Assembly (NCBI GenBank): GCA_013398295.1
Contig: VZSF01008860.1
Coordinates: 434,001 to 498,000 of the forward strand
DNA length: 64,000 bases
Source: Chionis minor
Lineage: Eukaryota > Chordata > Aves > Charadriiformes > Chionididae
Direction of reading: 5' to 3'
In this document: positions 38,601 to 50,778 of the stretch, piece after piece
How the letters are laid out: each line of letters starts with the position of its first letter
How positions within the stretch are numbered: position 1 is the first letter of the stretch
Translations under genes and position numbers: made by a program
Notes under the pieces: generated by a model
Told to the model about the DNA's origin: nothing
Databases searched by the model: none
Seen by the model: the letters and a program-made list of their open reading frames with translations, nothing else

Positions 38601-41600
38601 TTGGAAATACCCTATCCATGTTTTATTAGCCCAAATGGCTGGATTTGCATGTTTCTACCAGCTTTGTGTTCTTTGCAAATTTTCTAGATTAAATTGATGT
38701 TGGCTCTTCTATCCCATGATCTGAGTTTGTTATTCTGAGACACTGATTTGTAGTTTTAAACTGTGTGGTGGTAAACAATGTATTATTATATCTTGCAGAT
38801 GTTTCTGGTTCAAGTTGGAATGTTTTCCATTTAATTTATGGCAGGTTCAATTAAAGTTCTTTCCTTTGGTCTAATCATTATAAAGTTAGTAATTTTGGCG
38901 TATTGCTTGAGCTCCTGTGTCCTATTTCAGGCACTACTTAAAAATGTATTTTTCCATTTATGGAATGTTGGGTTTATGTTTTACAGCTAGTTGCCATTTA
39001 TGATTTTACAGGTGATGGCTGCTATTAACTCTAGTTTCGCTTTATCATCCTCAGCTTCCTTTTTTTAATATGAGTTTGTGCAGCCAGAGCATTTATTTAT
39101 ATTTCAGGTGTTTTTCTTCTGACCTTGAAGGGTCAATAAACAGTGTTTTCTAGTCAAAGTATGGAAACATTGCTTCAGACTTCTCTTCCAATATTTTTTC
39201 TTTTTTATTCCTGCTTTAAGAGATGACATTTAACTATATGTTGCTACTTAATTGCTTTTTTTACTTTTTTATTTGCTTTCTTTTTGCTTTTTAGCCATAG
39301 CTAGTGATTGAAGATTGCATATATTGTATATAAGCATTCATAAAGAAAACCAGCCAGCCTTTCACTTTCCCACATTCTACATGCCCTTCTCAAAACATGC
39401 AAGCATATTCAGTGTAATGACAAATAAACTGTTTGAAGTCGGGGCAGAGCTCAGTTATGTTAGTTTTTCTGCTCTGTTACTCAACTGGGAAAAGGAACAA
39501 ACAAGTACTTATTTACTTCCTGAGTTGTTCTTGGTATTGGGGCTTACTCAAAGCCTCCAACAAGATGGAACCAAATCATTTCCATGCTATAGAGCTCACT
39601 TTACAATGATAACCTTGGGCTGCCTGGAAAAAAGTTGTTAACCTCTAAATTTCATAGTTCATTTGTCAACAGTAGCAGCATTTGATTTGCTGAAGTAAAG
39701 TAGTATGTCAAAAGAAAGGGGAGGGGAGAAGAGAAAGGGCTTTTGGAAGAGAAAGTGGGGATGATGCAAAATGATCATGGAGAAAACAGCCCTTTCTTGC
39801 CCTTGCACTTTTCCAGGCTATATTTAAGAGTTTTATGTAGTAATCCTGCTTGTAAAACTTTAGAGAGAACCTGCCTTATGAGATCATGAAGTTCAGGAGT
39901 TTATGGTGACTGATTGAATAAAATAGGGATGATAGTTCATGATGCGCAGTGTGGCATAACTCCAGAAGAGCAGGCCGAGGGGCGGGGTGCAATACAGTGG
40001 CTGGGCAATAAGCCAATACACAACATCATTGTAATTGCAGATGAAATAATAATTATTTGTGATAGCTTGCTAATCAGTGAAAGCATGGAAAAGGCTGCTG
40101 ACAAGCGCCATCAAGGTAATTAAGGTGAAGCATTGAATTTGCATAAATTTACACTTTGATCATTGTTCACAAGATACCTTCTCTCGAAATAGACTTGGCT
40201 GGTTTCAAGATGAGCACTAAATCAAAGCAAAGGAGTGCAATAACTGCACAGCATCAATAATGCTTACAAAATACAGATGCACCTTACATAGGCAATTATC
40301 TAAAGAATCTATTGTCCTTAATCAAAGGATGATACTGAAGTTACTTTTCCAAATTACCAAAAAGCCCTAGTTAGCATATGCCTTTCTAGTTGTAGCTCTT
40401 CAATGAACACAGAAAAATCCTCAACATGAAATTTTTGGAAAATACAGCATTTGATTATTCACCTTGCTCAAAAAACCCAACCTGTTAAGTGAGGGCTGCT
40501 GAAACTGGAGTTGTCATTCACCATATTATTTTGACATACACGTGTAAGCTGCCTTGGAAGCATGTATTTAATCAGTTTCTTTAGGAGCTGCAAATATCAT
40601 ACTCTCATTATCTCAGACTCTAAATTACCACCTCTGACAGAAGGCTAAGCTGTAGTTCTTCAGGTCTCTATGCTTTTTTCTTGAGTATCAGCTGCCAGGG
40701 TACTACTGGCACTCAGCTTTGCAGCCATAGCTCCTTAGGCTGCCTTAGTTCCAGTGCTGTGATCCTTTTCCCTCTGGGAAGCAGCAATGGGATCTCTTGA
40801 CAGAGCAGCCGCCTAAAGGAGATAACAGTTTGTGTAAAACAAAGGTCTTTGGGATCTCAAAGCAAGCATGCAAACAATAAAAATCTAGACTGTACATATC
40901 TATTCACTCTTCCCTAAGGTTTATTGCTTCCTGGAAAAACCCTACTGAGACTTCTGGAGTCCCTCTCTTTGTCAACCTTTCTCTATAGATAGTTTCTGAC
41001 AACTCATTCCCCACTCTCCTTCTTACTATGATTTTTTAAAACTCTTTTCTCTTCCAGGTTTAGTGGGATCATCTTATTAGAAACAGTGATAAGTTTTAAA
41101 TTAACGCTATGGTCAATCATAACTTCTGAGTATTCTTATTTATATTCTCTTGTAGTTTGCTCTGATTTTGACTAACATCATTCTACAGGAAACTCCTTTG
41201 CCTCCCTTGCTGAACACGTAATATTTATGCTCCTAAGTATTTCAGTATCAATATATCACAATGTAAAAATTCCATATGGGTCATTTGAGTAACTGCATAT
41301 ACACAAGAAATAATAATTTAGCAGCTAAATAATTTTGGCCACCCATTCTGGGAATTTTTTCTCTTGCCTCCTTGTGTTCTCACCTCATCCTCCATCTACA
41401 GCAATGCTGCATAAAATTAAGAATCAAGGCTACTATAATTGTAATCTGCTGTAAGTTTTTTTACACCTTTTTTATTTATTGACTTTTATTTTATTCCTGT
41501 TGTATGTATGTTTGTTCACTTGGGAAGTTTTAAATCATGCTGTCATATTTGAGACTTTTGTTATTTTAGCCATGCAAATTCTTTTGCCGAGATACAAAAT

Positions 41601-42174
41601 TTCAGTAGAAAGAAGAAAATGTATTTGTCTAGTACAGTATGGGCTTTGCATGTTTTTAAATTCCACTTTATTTAGAAAGATGATCTCTTAAAGCTGTCAC
41701 TCTGACACACACATGCAGCATACAGTTTACTTTTATAGTACAACAGTAAACACATCCACTGAGATACCAGAGATTTTCTACTAAGACAGATCTCTCACCA
41801 TGCTTCATTTGTATTCCATGCAATGTTCATGCACCAATGTAATTACTTGGATAAGAATGAGTCTCATTATTGTGTACACAAGCATTCCATGCACAGTTCT
41901 CCTGGTGATGCACATACTATATATGACTTTAAAGTGTGGTCTGTTCTGACATTGTTTGTCTCCTGTTTATTAATAAATACATCAAGCTACTCTACAGAAT
42001 ATTAGAGAATTAGGACAGGAGATACATACCAAATGCTGAAGCTGCCTTCCTTATTACAAATCTGATGTTCTTATCACATAAATGTTACTCTTAAGTCAAT
42101 TCTCAGATGAAACTATAAAATCTGATAGCACTAGAATTTTTTTGGAAGTTCTGGTTTGAAAGACGGGCCCCAGT

Positions 42175-42201
42175 AAATCAGTACCAAATGTATACTGATT
42201 T
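42175..42201. other. perfect 9-bp stem hairpin
   Basis: AAATCAGTA at 42175-42183 pairs with TACTGATTT at 42193-42201 around a 9-base loop. Flanking GGCC and GGCC blocks at about 42166 and 42207 could extend the pairing with bulges. There is no evidence of a terminator or a known small RNA. Confidence 0.6.
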
Positions 42202-43074
42202 CAGTGTGGCCAAGGTTTCACTCATGGTATTCTGAAGGTTTTTTAAAAAAATTCATTTGTCTCTTTGAACTCAGGGTATCTTGGTCTTACTTTACTACCG
42301 GAATGAGGTGTGGCAAGGAAAAGAAAAGAAGGTAGTATAAAATAGACATAACAAAAGTATGCGTGTTTTTCATAGGGATTTTTTGATGAGGGATCAGTTA
42401 CGCAGGAACTTTAGGGATTAATTAACCAATACTTAATTAAAGCAGGATTCTAAAATGGATTATCTGTAAATCTGAAAGTCATATTGAAGGAGAAAAGGTG
42501 GATTTTTTTGTAGCTAACAAACAACATCAAAAAGAACTGGGAAAAAAACAGGAAACAAGGCTAGAAAAGTGAGAGAAGGAGGCTGTTGTTGTCTCTCTAT
42601 TCTTTTGTCTGTAATGGACAAAAGTCCTAATTTGGCTAGTCCATTTATTAACCTGTATGTACAAACAGTACTCTGAAAAGTCACCTGTTTGAGCAGTAGA
42701 GCTTCTTGTAATAAAGGCTGAATAAAGAGCCAGGGTATCTTGCTGTGTTCCTACTTACTGTTCTCTACAGTAGATATGACTCACTCAGGAGGGGGAAGCA
42801 CTGATATTGAAGTGTACTCTCATTAGTTGCCCTTGATTATATTATTGTTCTCTTAGCTGTATTGTCTCCATTCTTGTATCATTCCCTCTGCCCTGATATT
42901 TTAATGCATTGTCATTATAGATATGCTTTGCTCTGGTGGCTTTTTTGGAGTAGTCTTGAACACAGTCACTTACGAGTTTCACTATACTGAAAACAAGATG
43001 TTTTCCTAGAAGACTAACATGAAAAACATGATGATCCTCTAAAATAACATCCACTTGTATTTTGATTTTTTTTT

Positions 43075-43105
43075 CTTTTCAAATGTGTGTTTTTCATTTG
43101 AAAAG
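43075..43105. other. perfect 11-bp stem hairpin
   Basis: CTTTTCAAATG at 43075-43085 pairs with CATTTGAAAAG at 43095-43105 around a 9-base loop. The stem is AT-rich, so it is weak. It may be chance in low-complexity DNA. Confidence 0.6.
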
Positions 43106-44897
43106 TAGGTTCAACAGAAATTCTAAGTCCAGATTATAATGTGGGTCCTTTTTTATTTTCTTTTTCTCCTTTCACCAATTTTTAGGCTAAAATGAGACTT
43201 AATGAACTTCTATTTGAAGCTCCTATATAATATCCACTATAAAATTTCACCTTGCAATACCTTCATTGAATCCAATAATTTTTGGATGAATAAGTACAGA
43301 TTTTAAAAAGATAGTCTTAGCTCAAAAAATTTTATGAAGGTGCCTTCAACCCTTCTTCGGGGAAGTTTTTCAAAAGGTTAATCACTGTTATAATATTTCT
43401 TTCTTCTCTTTTGAATTGATCTACCTTCACTCTTAGCCCTTGAATTTTTTAATGCCTTTGGAAATTCACAGTCAGATGGTTCTGCAACATGGCCAAACAC
43501 TAAATCTTTGTCAAGGTCATTGCTTCTTCCCAGGATGCAGTTCCCATTCAATAATCTTTTGTCCTTCCGTATTTATGTCTTTTCATCTGACTCTAGGAAA
43601 AATGGTAGCTGACAGAGACCATTATTCCTCTTTGACTGTGACCCTCTGAAAAATGGTTTGGCTCAGTTTAAAAATGACCCCTGTTATTATCTATCACTTC
43701 ACCAGTCCTTGGTTGTCTATAAACCTTGATAGAGAATTGTTTAGATTTTCTTCACATCTCTGATGGAGATATTGAGTTGTATTGGATTGAGGATTAATTC
43801 TTGAGGCTATACATTCATTCTGTGATCTCCTATTAGTGACTACATTTTGATATCCATCTGTTATCACTTTGCCATTTATTCACTAGGTACTATATCAATT
43901 TTGAATGGTGCTAATTCCTTTAATAATAATGTTGTGTTGTAAAAATCATTTTAGATGACTACATCAATTTTCTACAAAAAAAACTTCTTTCCATCAGAAC
44001 TGACTAAACCAAAAATATATATAGTTTAAGGAAAAATCTGTTTACAACAGTATTTCTCTGAGTGTGTGGAACAGTCACACGTTCAAGTGTACTGTTTGCA
44101 CTGAAACAGTAACCAATCCCAACCAAAGCTGCCATGATCATGCCACTATCTAATGTAATATGTTATATCATGCTGCGATGAAACACGCTGCATAACTTTG
44201 CCTGATGAAATATGTGGAACATGTTCAAGCATGAGAATATATTCTATATGATTAAAAATATAGAATGTACAATATAATCTGTAGTTCAAAAATAATGACA
44301 GGTTGTCTTCTGTACATCTGTTGTTAGGTTTCACAAATAGAAATGAAGTGGCTGTCACTCCAGGAACCGTAGTGACGTTTTGTTACTGTTATTTCAGAAA
44401 ACTTGGCATTTTTAAAAATTTTCCTCCCAGCAGTGTCTTCTGTTGGTGGCACACGTGTTTCATGGGCATGACTATCTTTCTGCAGAGCTATATTTGAAAG
44501 TTAAAGACACAGCACTTTTAATTTAAAACCACTTAAATAAAAGTGACTTCAAAACAGGTTTTGGGTCAAGGTTTTTGTTTATTTATTTACTTATTATTGT
44601 TCTAATTTAGAAGTCTGAGTTAGAAACAATATTAAGTTTTTCTCCAGAAGTAAAATGTTTCACATATCAGTGATAACCATAAATGTTACCAATACAGCTC
44701 AAAAGTGTCTCTTTCCTTCCACACCAAATGCAATGCCAGAATTATTGGTACACTCCAACGACAAATTAACTAAACATGTGATCCTGTTTCCCATACCATA
44801 AAGGTGGACTTTAAAACAATATTGAAGTACATTTCAAAAGCAGTGTCAGTACTTGTCTTTGACAGGATTCCTTAAATCTATATATGCATGTCAATGT

Positions 44898-44935
44898 AAT
44901 CAGTAAAACTGACTGAAATCAGTAAAACTGGTTGA
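44898..44935. repeat. 19-bp tandem pair
   Basis: AATCAGTAAAACTGACTGA is followed directly by AATCAGTAAAACTGGTTGA, with two mismatches. It is a small local duplication. Confidence 0.8.
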
Positions 44936-46535
44936 AAATTACCAGAAAATTTGTTTTTCAGTGGTATAGAACAATTAAAATGAATTGAAATAGACCATAA
45001 GTATGTATAGATTGCATTTCTTTTAATACAGGGTTTATTTTTAAAAAATCTTATTAATAAGGATAAAATGTATTACAATTTTTTTTTATTTTACTTTAAT
45101 TACACTATTTTATAATTAAAGAAAAATTCAAAACAAAGCCAAAATTACCATTTCAGATTCACTGGAAAAGTCATAGTTACAGCTGTCAGCATACAACAGA
45201 ATGAGATAAAGAGAAGTATTTCCAGAAAACTAGGGAATCTATCCTCTCTCCATTCCCTGAACACTTACTGGGGGTATATATGTATTTTATGACAGTGATT
45301 TTTCATCCCACCCTTTAGAGGAGCTCAGTTGTCCCAGTGTACTAGAGAAATATAGGGAAATTCTTGAAATCAAAGTTAACCTTGAGGGAATGTTAAATTT
45401 CAAACTCCAAGACTTTTATGTCAGAAAGTAATATTCTTTCCCTCTCCCACTCTGGTTAACTACAGTAGTCATGATGTTAACTCTGAGTCTGGTTTTGATT
45501 TTCACACTCTGGGGCCAAACCAGTCTATCTGGGCTTTAGACCCTTTAATGAACCACATCATAAGCAGAAAACTCACTCCTACCTACAGCCTATGGTGGGC
45601 AGTCAGCACTTCCACAGCTCAGTGAAGATCTCTGAAGGCACCTCTTTCTCTGTAATGCTTGTAAAACGAACCTTAAGGTCATAGTACAAGTGTCACATTT
45701 AAGTGTTTAAAGTTGATTGGGACAAATGGAGAATGACAAACCTGGGCACCAGTGTGGAAAGATTAAATAGACGAGGAAGATGCTAGCTTTATATTGTCTT
45801 TAATAAAGAGTTCAGGGAAAACCAGTGATTTGCTATATATGTATCTGAACAATAGCAAGGGGTTAAATGGGTAACTGTGGTAATGCTGCAATTAACAGGA
45901 AACAGGTCTTTTTCCTAGAATAGGAAATACAGATCAAGAAACTGTAAAGCTATTTTTAATTTTAAAATTGATGCCAATGAAACATATCTAAAAATAACTG
46001 TTATCCCTAGAAAATTTGTGAAAGATAAGGTGAAAGAAACCTCTGACATATGCAGCAAATACTTGCATCCACCGTCCATGGATTTCTGCAGACTTCTGTC
46101 ATGTCCAGTCTTCAGGTGGTATGAGTTGGGGTCATGTATTTTTGCTTCTGTTCTAGAAGGAAACACCAAGTCTAAGATGATCAGTGAACCAGATTTTTAT
46201 TTAAGTACAAAACTTTCATGGTCTATAAACTAGCAAAGTACCTTTAAATTACCAACTTGAATAAGTACTTTGCAGAACCAGAGTCCCAGTATTAACTGTT
46301 ATTTTTAGCACAATGGGGATGAATAGCTAGCAAAAGCTTAAACTTATTTACCTATTTTGTTTCTGATTTAGACCGTCATTGCTGTTGGTAATTTGGGAGC
46401 TTAAGGGAAATGAGAGAAAGTAGTAAATAAAATGCAATGCAACTGATGGGAAGGATAATAGACTAATGTACAGAAAATTCTCAGCAGGACAGGAAGTGAT
46501 GGTTCTGAATATTTTTCTTTTTTCTTTTTTTTTTT

Positions 46536-46569
46536 NNNNNNNNNNNNNNNNNNNNNNNNNNNNNNNNNN
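46536..46569. other. assembly gap of 34 N inside a poly-T run
   Basis: The N run is preceded by a T-rich stretch (46512-46535) and followed by about 18 T. The gap is therefore a homopolymer that sequencing could not resolve. Translated minus-strand frames across it (46348-46614 and 46401-46622) are poly-Lys artefacts. Confidence 0.97.
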
Positions 46570-47439
46570 TTTTTTTTTTTTTTTTTTTGCCATGGAAGAA
46601 CATCCATTGCCCATACTAACAAATTAATTAGTTTTGGTATCAGTCAAAAAAAAAAATTAAAAAAACCCCAAACCAAAACATTTTAAGTGTTAGCTATGGA
46701 TAATGTAAAGTATTAATGAAAGAGACAATATGAGTGTGAAAGATTTATTGATATATGAACAATCAATGTCAGGAAAATATGACTGAAATGACATTGATAC
46801 TGAAGAGATAAAATAGACAAATTTAGAGAGTGATGAGATGTCATATTTCTAGTTCATACAGGGTGGAAACTACAGGTAGATGAAGATTTTTGAAAAGTTA
46901 TGAGGCGGACTGAAAGGCCACAGATGTGCTCTGCACTTCTCCACCAGCCAGGTGGAAGGAGTGGGTGGAACTGAGGTACACAGAACATTAATTTCCAAGT
47001 TGTTAATTTTAGTATAGATGTTTTGTAGCCATTGCACAAAAGGCATCATTAAAAAGCAATTAATGTTAACACAGTGTTTTGTTTACAGTAATAAGATTGC
47101 TACATACTGAACAACAATTGGATAATTATACTGGTTGTGATTAGTGGTTGCACAGATGGGGGGGTTTAAAAGCAAATTAGCTGATCAAATTCTGTTATTG
47201 AATTTTAATTCACTTTGGGGTATTTTTCTTTGCTATCTGAAAAAATAATCTTTGTTACTCAGTTTACCGTAAGAAGGTAGGAGCTTTTATAACTTTTAAG
47301 CATTGTAGGGGGGACAGAGGCTGGCTTAAAATCTTCAGTCAGTGAAACTTATTTGTGCTTCAACTTATTTAGCCCAGTATACAAAACTACTAGTGAGGAT
47401 AGCCACATTTGCTATAACAAACACTTCCATGACACTTCC

Positions 47440-47500
47440 AGGTTTATGGTTGGACTTGATGATCTTGAAGGTCTCTTCCAGTGATTCTATGATTCTATGA
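47440..47500 (+). mobile_element. CR1 LINE 3' end, very short, plus strand
   Basis: It reads TTGGACTTGATGATCTTGAA, then GGTCTCTTCCAG and TGATTCTATGATTCTATGA. This is the last 60 bp or so of a CR1 on the plus strand. The left boundary is approximate. Confidence 0.9.
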
Positions 47501-47610
47501 CTGACGTAAAAAAAAATAATCACAGACGCACACAGAATCACAGAATGGTTGTGGTTGGAAGGGACCTCTGGAAGTCATCTTGTCCAATCCTGCTACTCAA
47601 GCAGGGATAC

Positions 47611-47904
47611 CTAGAGCATGTTGCCCAGGACCAGCTTCAGATGGTTTTTTAATATTTCCAAGGAGGGAGACTTGCCCTGCCTGCCTCTGGACTCTCTGGC
47701 AACCTGTGTCAGTGCTTGGTAAGTTTTCCTGATGTTCAGAAGGAACCCACTGTGTTTCAATTTGTGCCCATTGCCTCTGGTCCTGTCACTGGGCACCACT
47801 GAAAAGAGCCTGGATCTGTCCTCTTTGCACCCTCCCTTCAAGTACTTATACACATTGCTAAGATTCCCTCTCAATCTTCTCTTCTGCAGGCTGAATAGTC
47901 CCAT
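47611..47904 (-). pseudogene. CR1 ORF2 C-terminal end in the older copy
   Basis: This minus frame starts MGLFSLQKRRLRGNLSNVYK and contains [19 protein letters not shown], landmarks near the ORF2 C terminus. It lacks the usual [10 protein letters not shown] form, having a decayed version. It belongs to the 3' half of the older element. Confidence 0.9.
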
Positions 47905-48201
47905 CTGCCTCAGCCTTTCCTCCTACATGAGGAGTTCCAGTCCCTTAATCATCTTTGTGACCCATTTGCCACCTTTGCAGCAAGGGCACCTTGCTGGCTC
48001 TTATCCAACCTGGTGTCCACCAGGGCTGCCAGGTCCTGTTCTGCAGAGCTGCTTTCCAGATGGGCAGGCTCCAGCATACATTCGTGCCTAGGATTGTCCC
48101 TCCTCAGGTGCAGGATTTTGCACTTGTTGTTGGTTGCTTACGGCCTCTTTCGAAGGGAACAAGGTTCCTTACCTCCCCTTTCTGCAGCTGTTGAGGTCCT
48201 T

Positions 48202-48249
48202 CTGGCATATTCAACCCTCTGGCATATCCAACCCTCTGGCATATCAGCC
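48202..48249. repeat. 17-bp tandem repeat inside the older CR1
   Basis: CTGGCATATTCAACCCT, CTGGCATATCCAACCCT and a partial third CTGGCATATCAGCC follow one another. On the CR1 sense strand the repeat lies just after the reverse-transcriptase catalytic region. It appears to be a duplication that happened after insertion. Confidence 0.85.
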
Positions 48250-48467
48250 ATCCCTCCCAGTTTGGTGTAACCTGCAAACTTCCTGAGGGTAAACTCTGGT
48301 CCATCATCCAGATCATTAACGAAGATGCTGAACAGAACTGGATCCAGTATTGATTCCTGGAATACAAAGAGTCACTGGCATCCAAATAGACTTTGTGCCA
48401 CTGATCACCACAGTCTGGGCTCAGCCATTCAGCCAATTTTCAATCTATTTCACTGCTCATCCAGCCT

Positions 48468-48902
48468 CTACATCAACAGTTTCTTTATGAGAATCTTATA
48501 GGAGAGAGTGTCAAAGGCCCAGCTGCAGTCCAAGTAGACAACATCCACTGCTCTCACCTTGTCTACCAGGCCAGTCACTTCATGAAAGAAGTTTACCAAG
48601 TTGGTGAAGCACGACTTCCCCTTGGTGAAATCATGCTGACTATTCCTGATGTTTTGCTTGTCCTTAATGTGCCTGGAAATGTTTTCCAGGTTTAGCTGGT
48701 CCATCACCTTCCCAGGGATCAAAGTGAAGCTGACTGGCCTGTAGTTCCCTGGGTCCTCCTTCTTGCCATTCTTGAAGATAGCAGTGACATTTGCTTTTCT
48801 CCAGTTTCCTGGCACTTCTCCCAGTCTCCATGATGGAACAAAGATTATGGAAAATGGCCTCACAATGACATTCATCAGCTCCCTTGGCACTCGTGGGTTC
48901 AT
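48468..48902 (-). pseudogene. CR1 reverse-transcriptase N-terminal part, older copy
   Basis: A 144-residue minus frame carries the early reverse-transcriptase motifs: GEVPGNWRKANVTAIFKNGK, DPGNYRPVSFTLIPGK, QHDFTKGKSCFTNLV and [18 protein letters not shown]. The last contains the first catalytic aspartate region (YLDxxxAFD). The frame then breaks, and the later FADD core is not in frame here. It is the longest intact segment of the older copy. Confidence 0.92.
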
Positions 48903-49028
48903 CCCATCAGGGCCCAGGACTTATTCATGTCTAGTTTACCTATCACAGAATCACAGAATCACTTAGTTTGGAAGAGACCTTTGAGATCATCGAGTCCAAC
49001 CATCAACATAACACTGCCAAAACCACCC

Positions 49029-49322
49029 CTAAACCACGTCCCTCAGCACCACGTCTACCAGTCTTTTAAATACCTCCAGGGATCGCGATTCCACCACTTC
49101 TCTGGGCAGCCTGTTCCAATGCTTGACAACCCTTTCCATGAAGAAGTTTTTCCTAACATCCAATCTAAACATCCCCTGGCATAACTTGAGTCGATTTCCT
49201 GTTGTCATATCACTTGGTACTTGCAAGAAGAGACCAACACCCACCTCACTACAACCTCCTCTCAGGCAGTTGTAGAGAGTGATAAGGTCTCCCCTCAGTC
49301 TCCTTTTCTCCAGGCTAAACAC
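49029..49322 (-). pseudogene. CR1 ORF2 C-terminal end, younger copy
   Basis: This 97-codon minus frame starts [20 protein letters not shown] and includes [20 protein letters not shown], the ORF2 C-terminal signature. It is separated from the reverse-transcriptase segment upstream by stops and a frame change. Confidence 0.9.
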
Positions 49323-49414
49323 CCCTCAGCTGCTCCTCATAAGACTTGTTCTCTAGACCCCTCACCAGCTTTGTTGCCCTTCTCTGGACACGTTCCAGCA
49401 CCTCAATATCCCTC

Positions 49415-50062
49415 CTATACTATGGCACCCAAAACTGAACACAATACTGAGTACAGGGGCACAATCACTTCCTTGCTCCTGCTGGTCCCACTATTCTTGA
49501 TACAGGTCAAGATTCTATTGGCCTTCTTGGCTACCCGGGCACACTGCTGATTCATGTTCAGCCAACTGTCCACCAGGACCACCAGGTCCTTTTCTGCCAG
49601 ACAGCTTTCCAGCCACTCTTCCCCAAGCCTGTAGAGCTGCCTGGGGTTGCTGTGACAAAAGTGCAGGACCCAGCACTTGTACTTGTTGAACCTGATGCCA
49701 TTGGCTTCAGCCCGTCTATCTAGCCTGTCCAGATCTCTCTGCAGAGCCTTCCTACCCTCAAGCAGATTAACACTCCTGCTTAATCTGGTGTCATCTGCAA
49801 ACTTACTGAGGGTGCACTCAATCCCCTCATCCAGATCATCAATAAAGATATTAAACATGACTGTTCCCAAAACTGAGCCCTGAGGAACACCACTCGAGAC
49901 CTGACGCCAACTGGATATAACACTGTTCACCACAACTCTCTGAGCTTGGCCATCCAGCCAGTTTTTAACCCAGCGAACAGTCCACCTGTCAATGCCATGG
50001 GCTGCCAGCTTCTCTAGCAGAATGCAGTGGGAGACTGTGTCAAAGGTCCAAATAGACAACAT
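49415..50062 (-). pseudogene. CR1 reverse-transcriptase core, younger copy
   Basis: A 215-codon minus frame is the longest open piece of ORF2 in the window. It contains [19 protein letters not shown] and then [13 protein letters not shown], so the FADD catalytic motif is intact. The [20 protein letters not shown] part follows. The frame start is broken: the first catalytic region (YLDxxxAFD) has lost about 11 bases near 50050, which shifts the frame from the upstream segment at 50040-50351. The copy is therefore inactive as it stands. Confidence 0.93.
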
Positions 50063-50351
50063 CCACAGCCTTTCCTTTATCCACCAGGTGGGTCACCTGA
50101 CCATGAAAGGAGATCAGGTTGGTCAAGCAGGACCTGCCTTTTTTGAATCCATGTTGGCTGGGCCTTAATCCCTGGTTGTCTTTCACATGCCATGTGGGTG
50201 CACTCAGGATGAACTGTTCCATCTTTCCTGGTACTGAGGTCAGGCTCACAGGTCTATTGCTGCCTGGATCCTCCTTCCAGCCCTTCTTGTAGAGGGGCAT
50301 CACATTGTCAAACCTCCAGTCATCTGGGACCTCCCCCATTGACCAGGACAT
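50040..50351 (-). pseudogene. CR1 reverse-transcriptase N-terminal part, younger copy
   Basis: This minus frame carries GEVPDDWRFDNVMPLYKKG, NRPVSLTSVPGKM and QHGFKKGRSCLTNLISFHGQ, ending in AVDVVYLDL. It overlaps the next segment by 23 bp in another frame, because of the short deletion at the first aspartate motif. Confidence 0.92.
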
Positions 50352-50411
50352 TATTGCTGATAAATGATGGAGAGTGGCTTGTCAAGCTCCTCTGCCAGCT
50401 CCCTCAGCACT

Positions 50412-50633
50412 CTAGTGGTATGGGTGCATACCATCCGTTCCCATAGACTTGTGACTATTCAGTAGCAAGTCACTAACTGCTTCCTCTTGGATTATGGGGG
50501 CTTTATTCTGTTCTCTATCCCTGTCTTCCAGCTCAGGGGGGGTGAATACCTGGAGGACAACTGGTTTTACTGTTGAAGGGTGAGGAAAAGAAGGCATTAA
50601 GTACCTCAGCCTCCTCCTCATCTTTGTTGACAA
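50412..50633 (-). pseudogene. CR1 ORF2 linker between endonuclease and reverse transcriptase
   Basis: This 73-codon minus frame includes VSDLLLNSHKSMGTDGMHPY, the KSMGPDGMHP-like segment just before the reverse transcriptase. The preceding part is frameshifted and partly lost between 50640 and 50780. Confidence 0.85.
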
Positions 50634-50778
50634 TATTCCTCTCTACTCCAGTAGAGGGTAGAGATTCTCCCTGGCTCTCTTTTTGTTGTTAATATATTTG
50701 TAAAAACCTTTTTTATTATCTTTTACAACAGTGGCCAGATTAAGTTCTAGCTGTTCTTTTGCCTTTCTGGTGTTCTTT

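Larger units (their letters stand above)
35601..47435. other. long AT-rich non-coding stretch
   Basis: No gene is recognised in 11.8 kb. Visible small structures are a poly-T run at about 37396-37410, a purine-rich patch at about 39715-39750, hairpins at 42175-42201 and 43075-43105, and a 19-bp tandem pair at 44898-44935. An A/T-rich patch at about 45050-45130 and the sequencing gap at 46536-46569 complete the list. The frame at 39914-40123 starts at TTG and shows no family motif. Confidence 0.55.
47531..48943 (-). mobile_element. older CR1 LINE, 3' half, minus strand (interrupted)
   Basis: The inverted CR1 tail CACAGAATCACAGAATGG opens at 47531, followed by GTTGGAAGGGACCTCTGG. The element reads on the minus strand from the 3' UTR back into the middle of the reverse-transcriptase domain. 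It stops at 48943, where another CR1 begins with its own tail. Its missing 5' half resumes at about 51835. The two halves join at matching ORF2 positions, so this is one old copy split by a later insertion. Confidence 0.92.

Noticed and set aside
39914..40123. 69-codon plus frame
   Set aside because: It starts at TTG, is isolated in AT-rich DNA and has no motif.
46348..46622. Minus-strand Lys-rich frames across the N gap
   Set aside because: They read through a poly-T/N gap and are artefacts.
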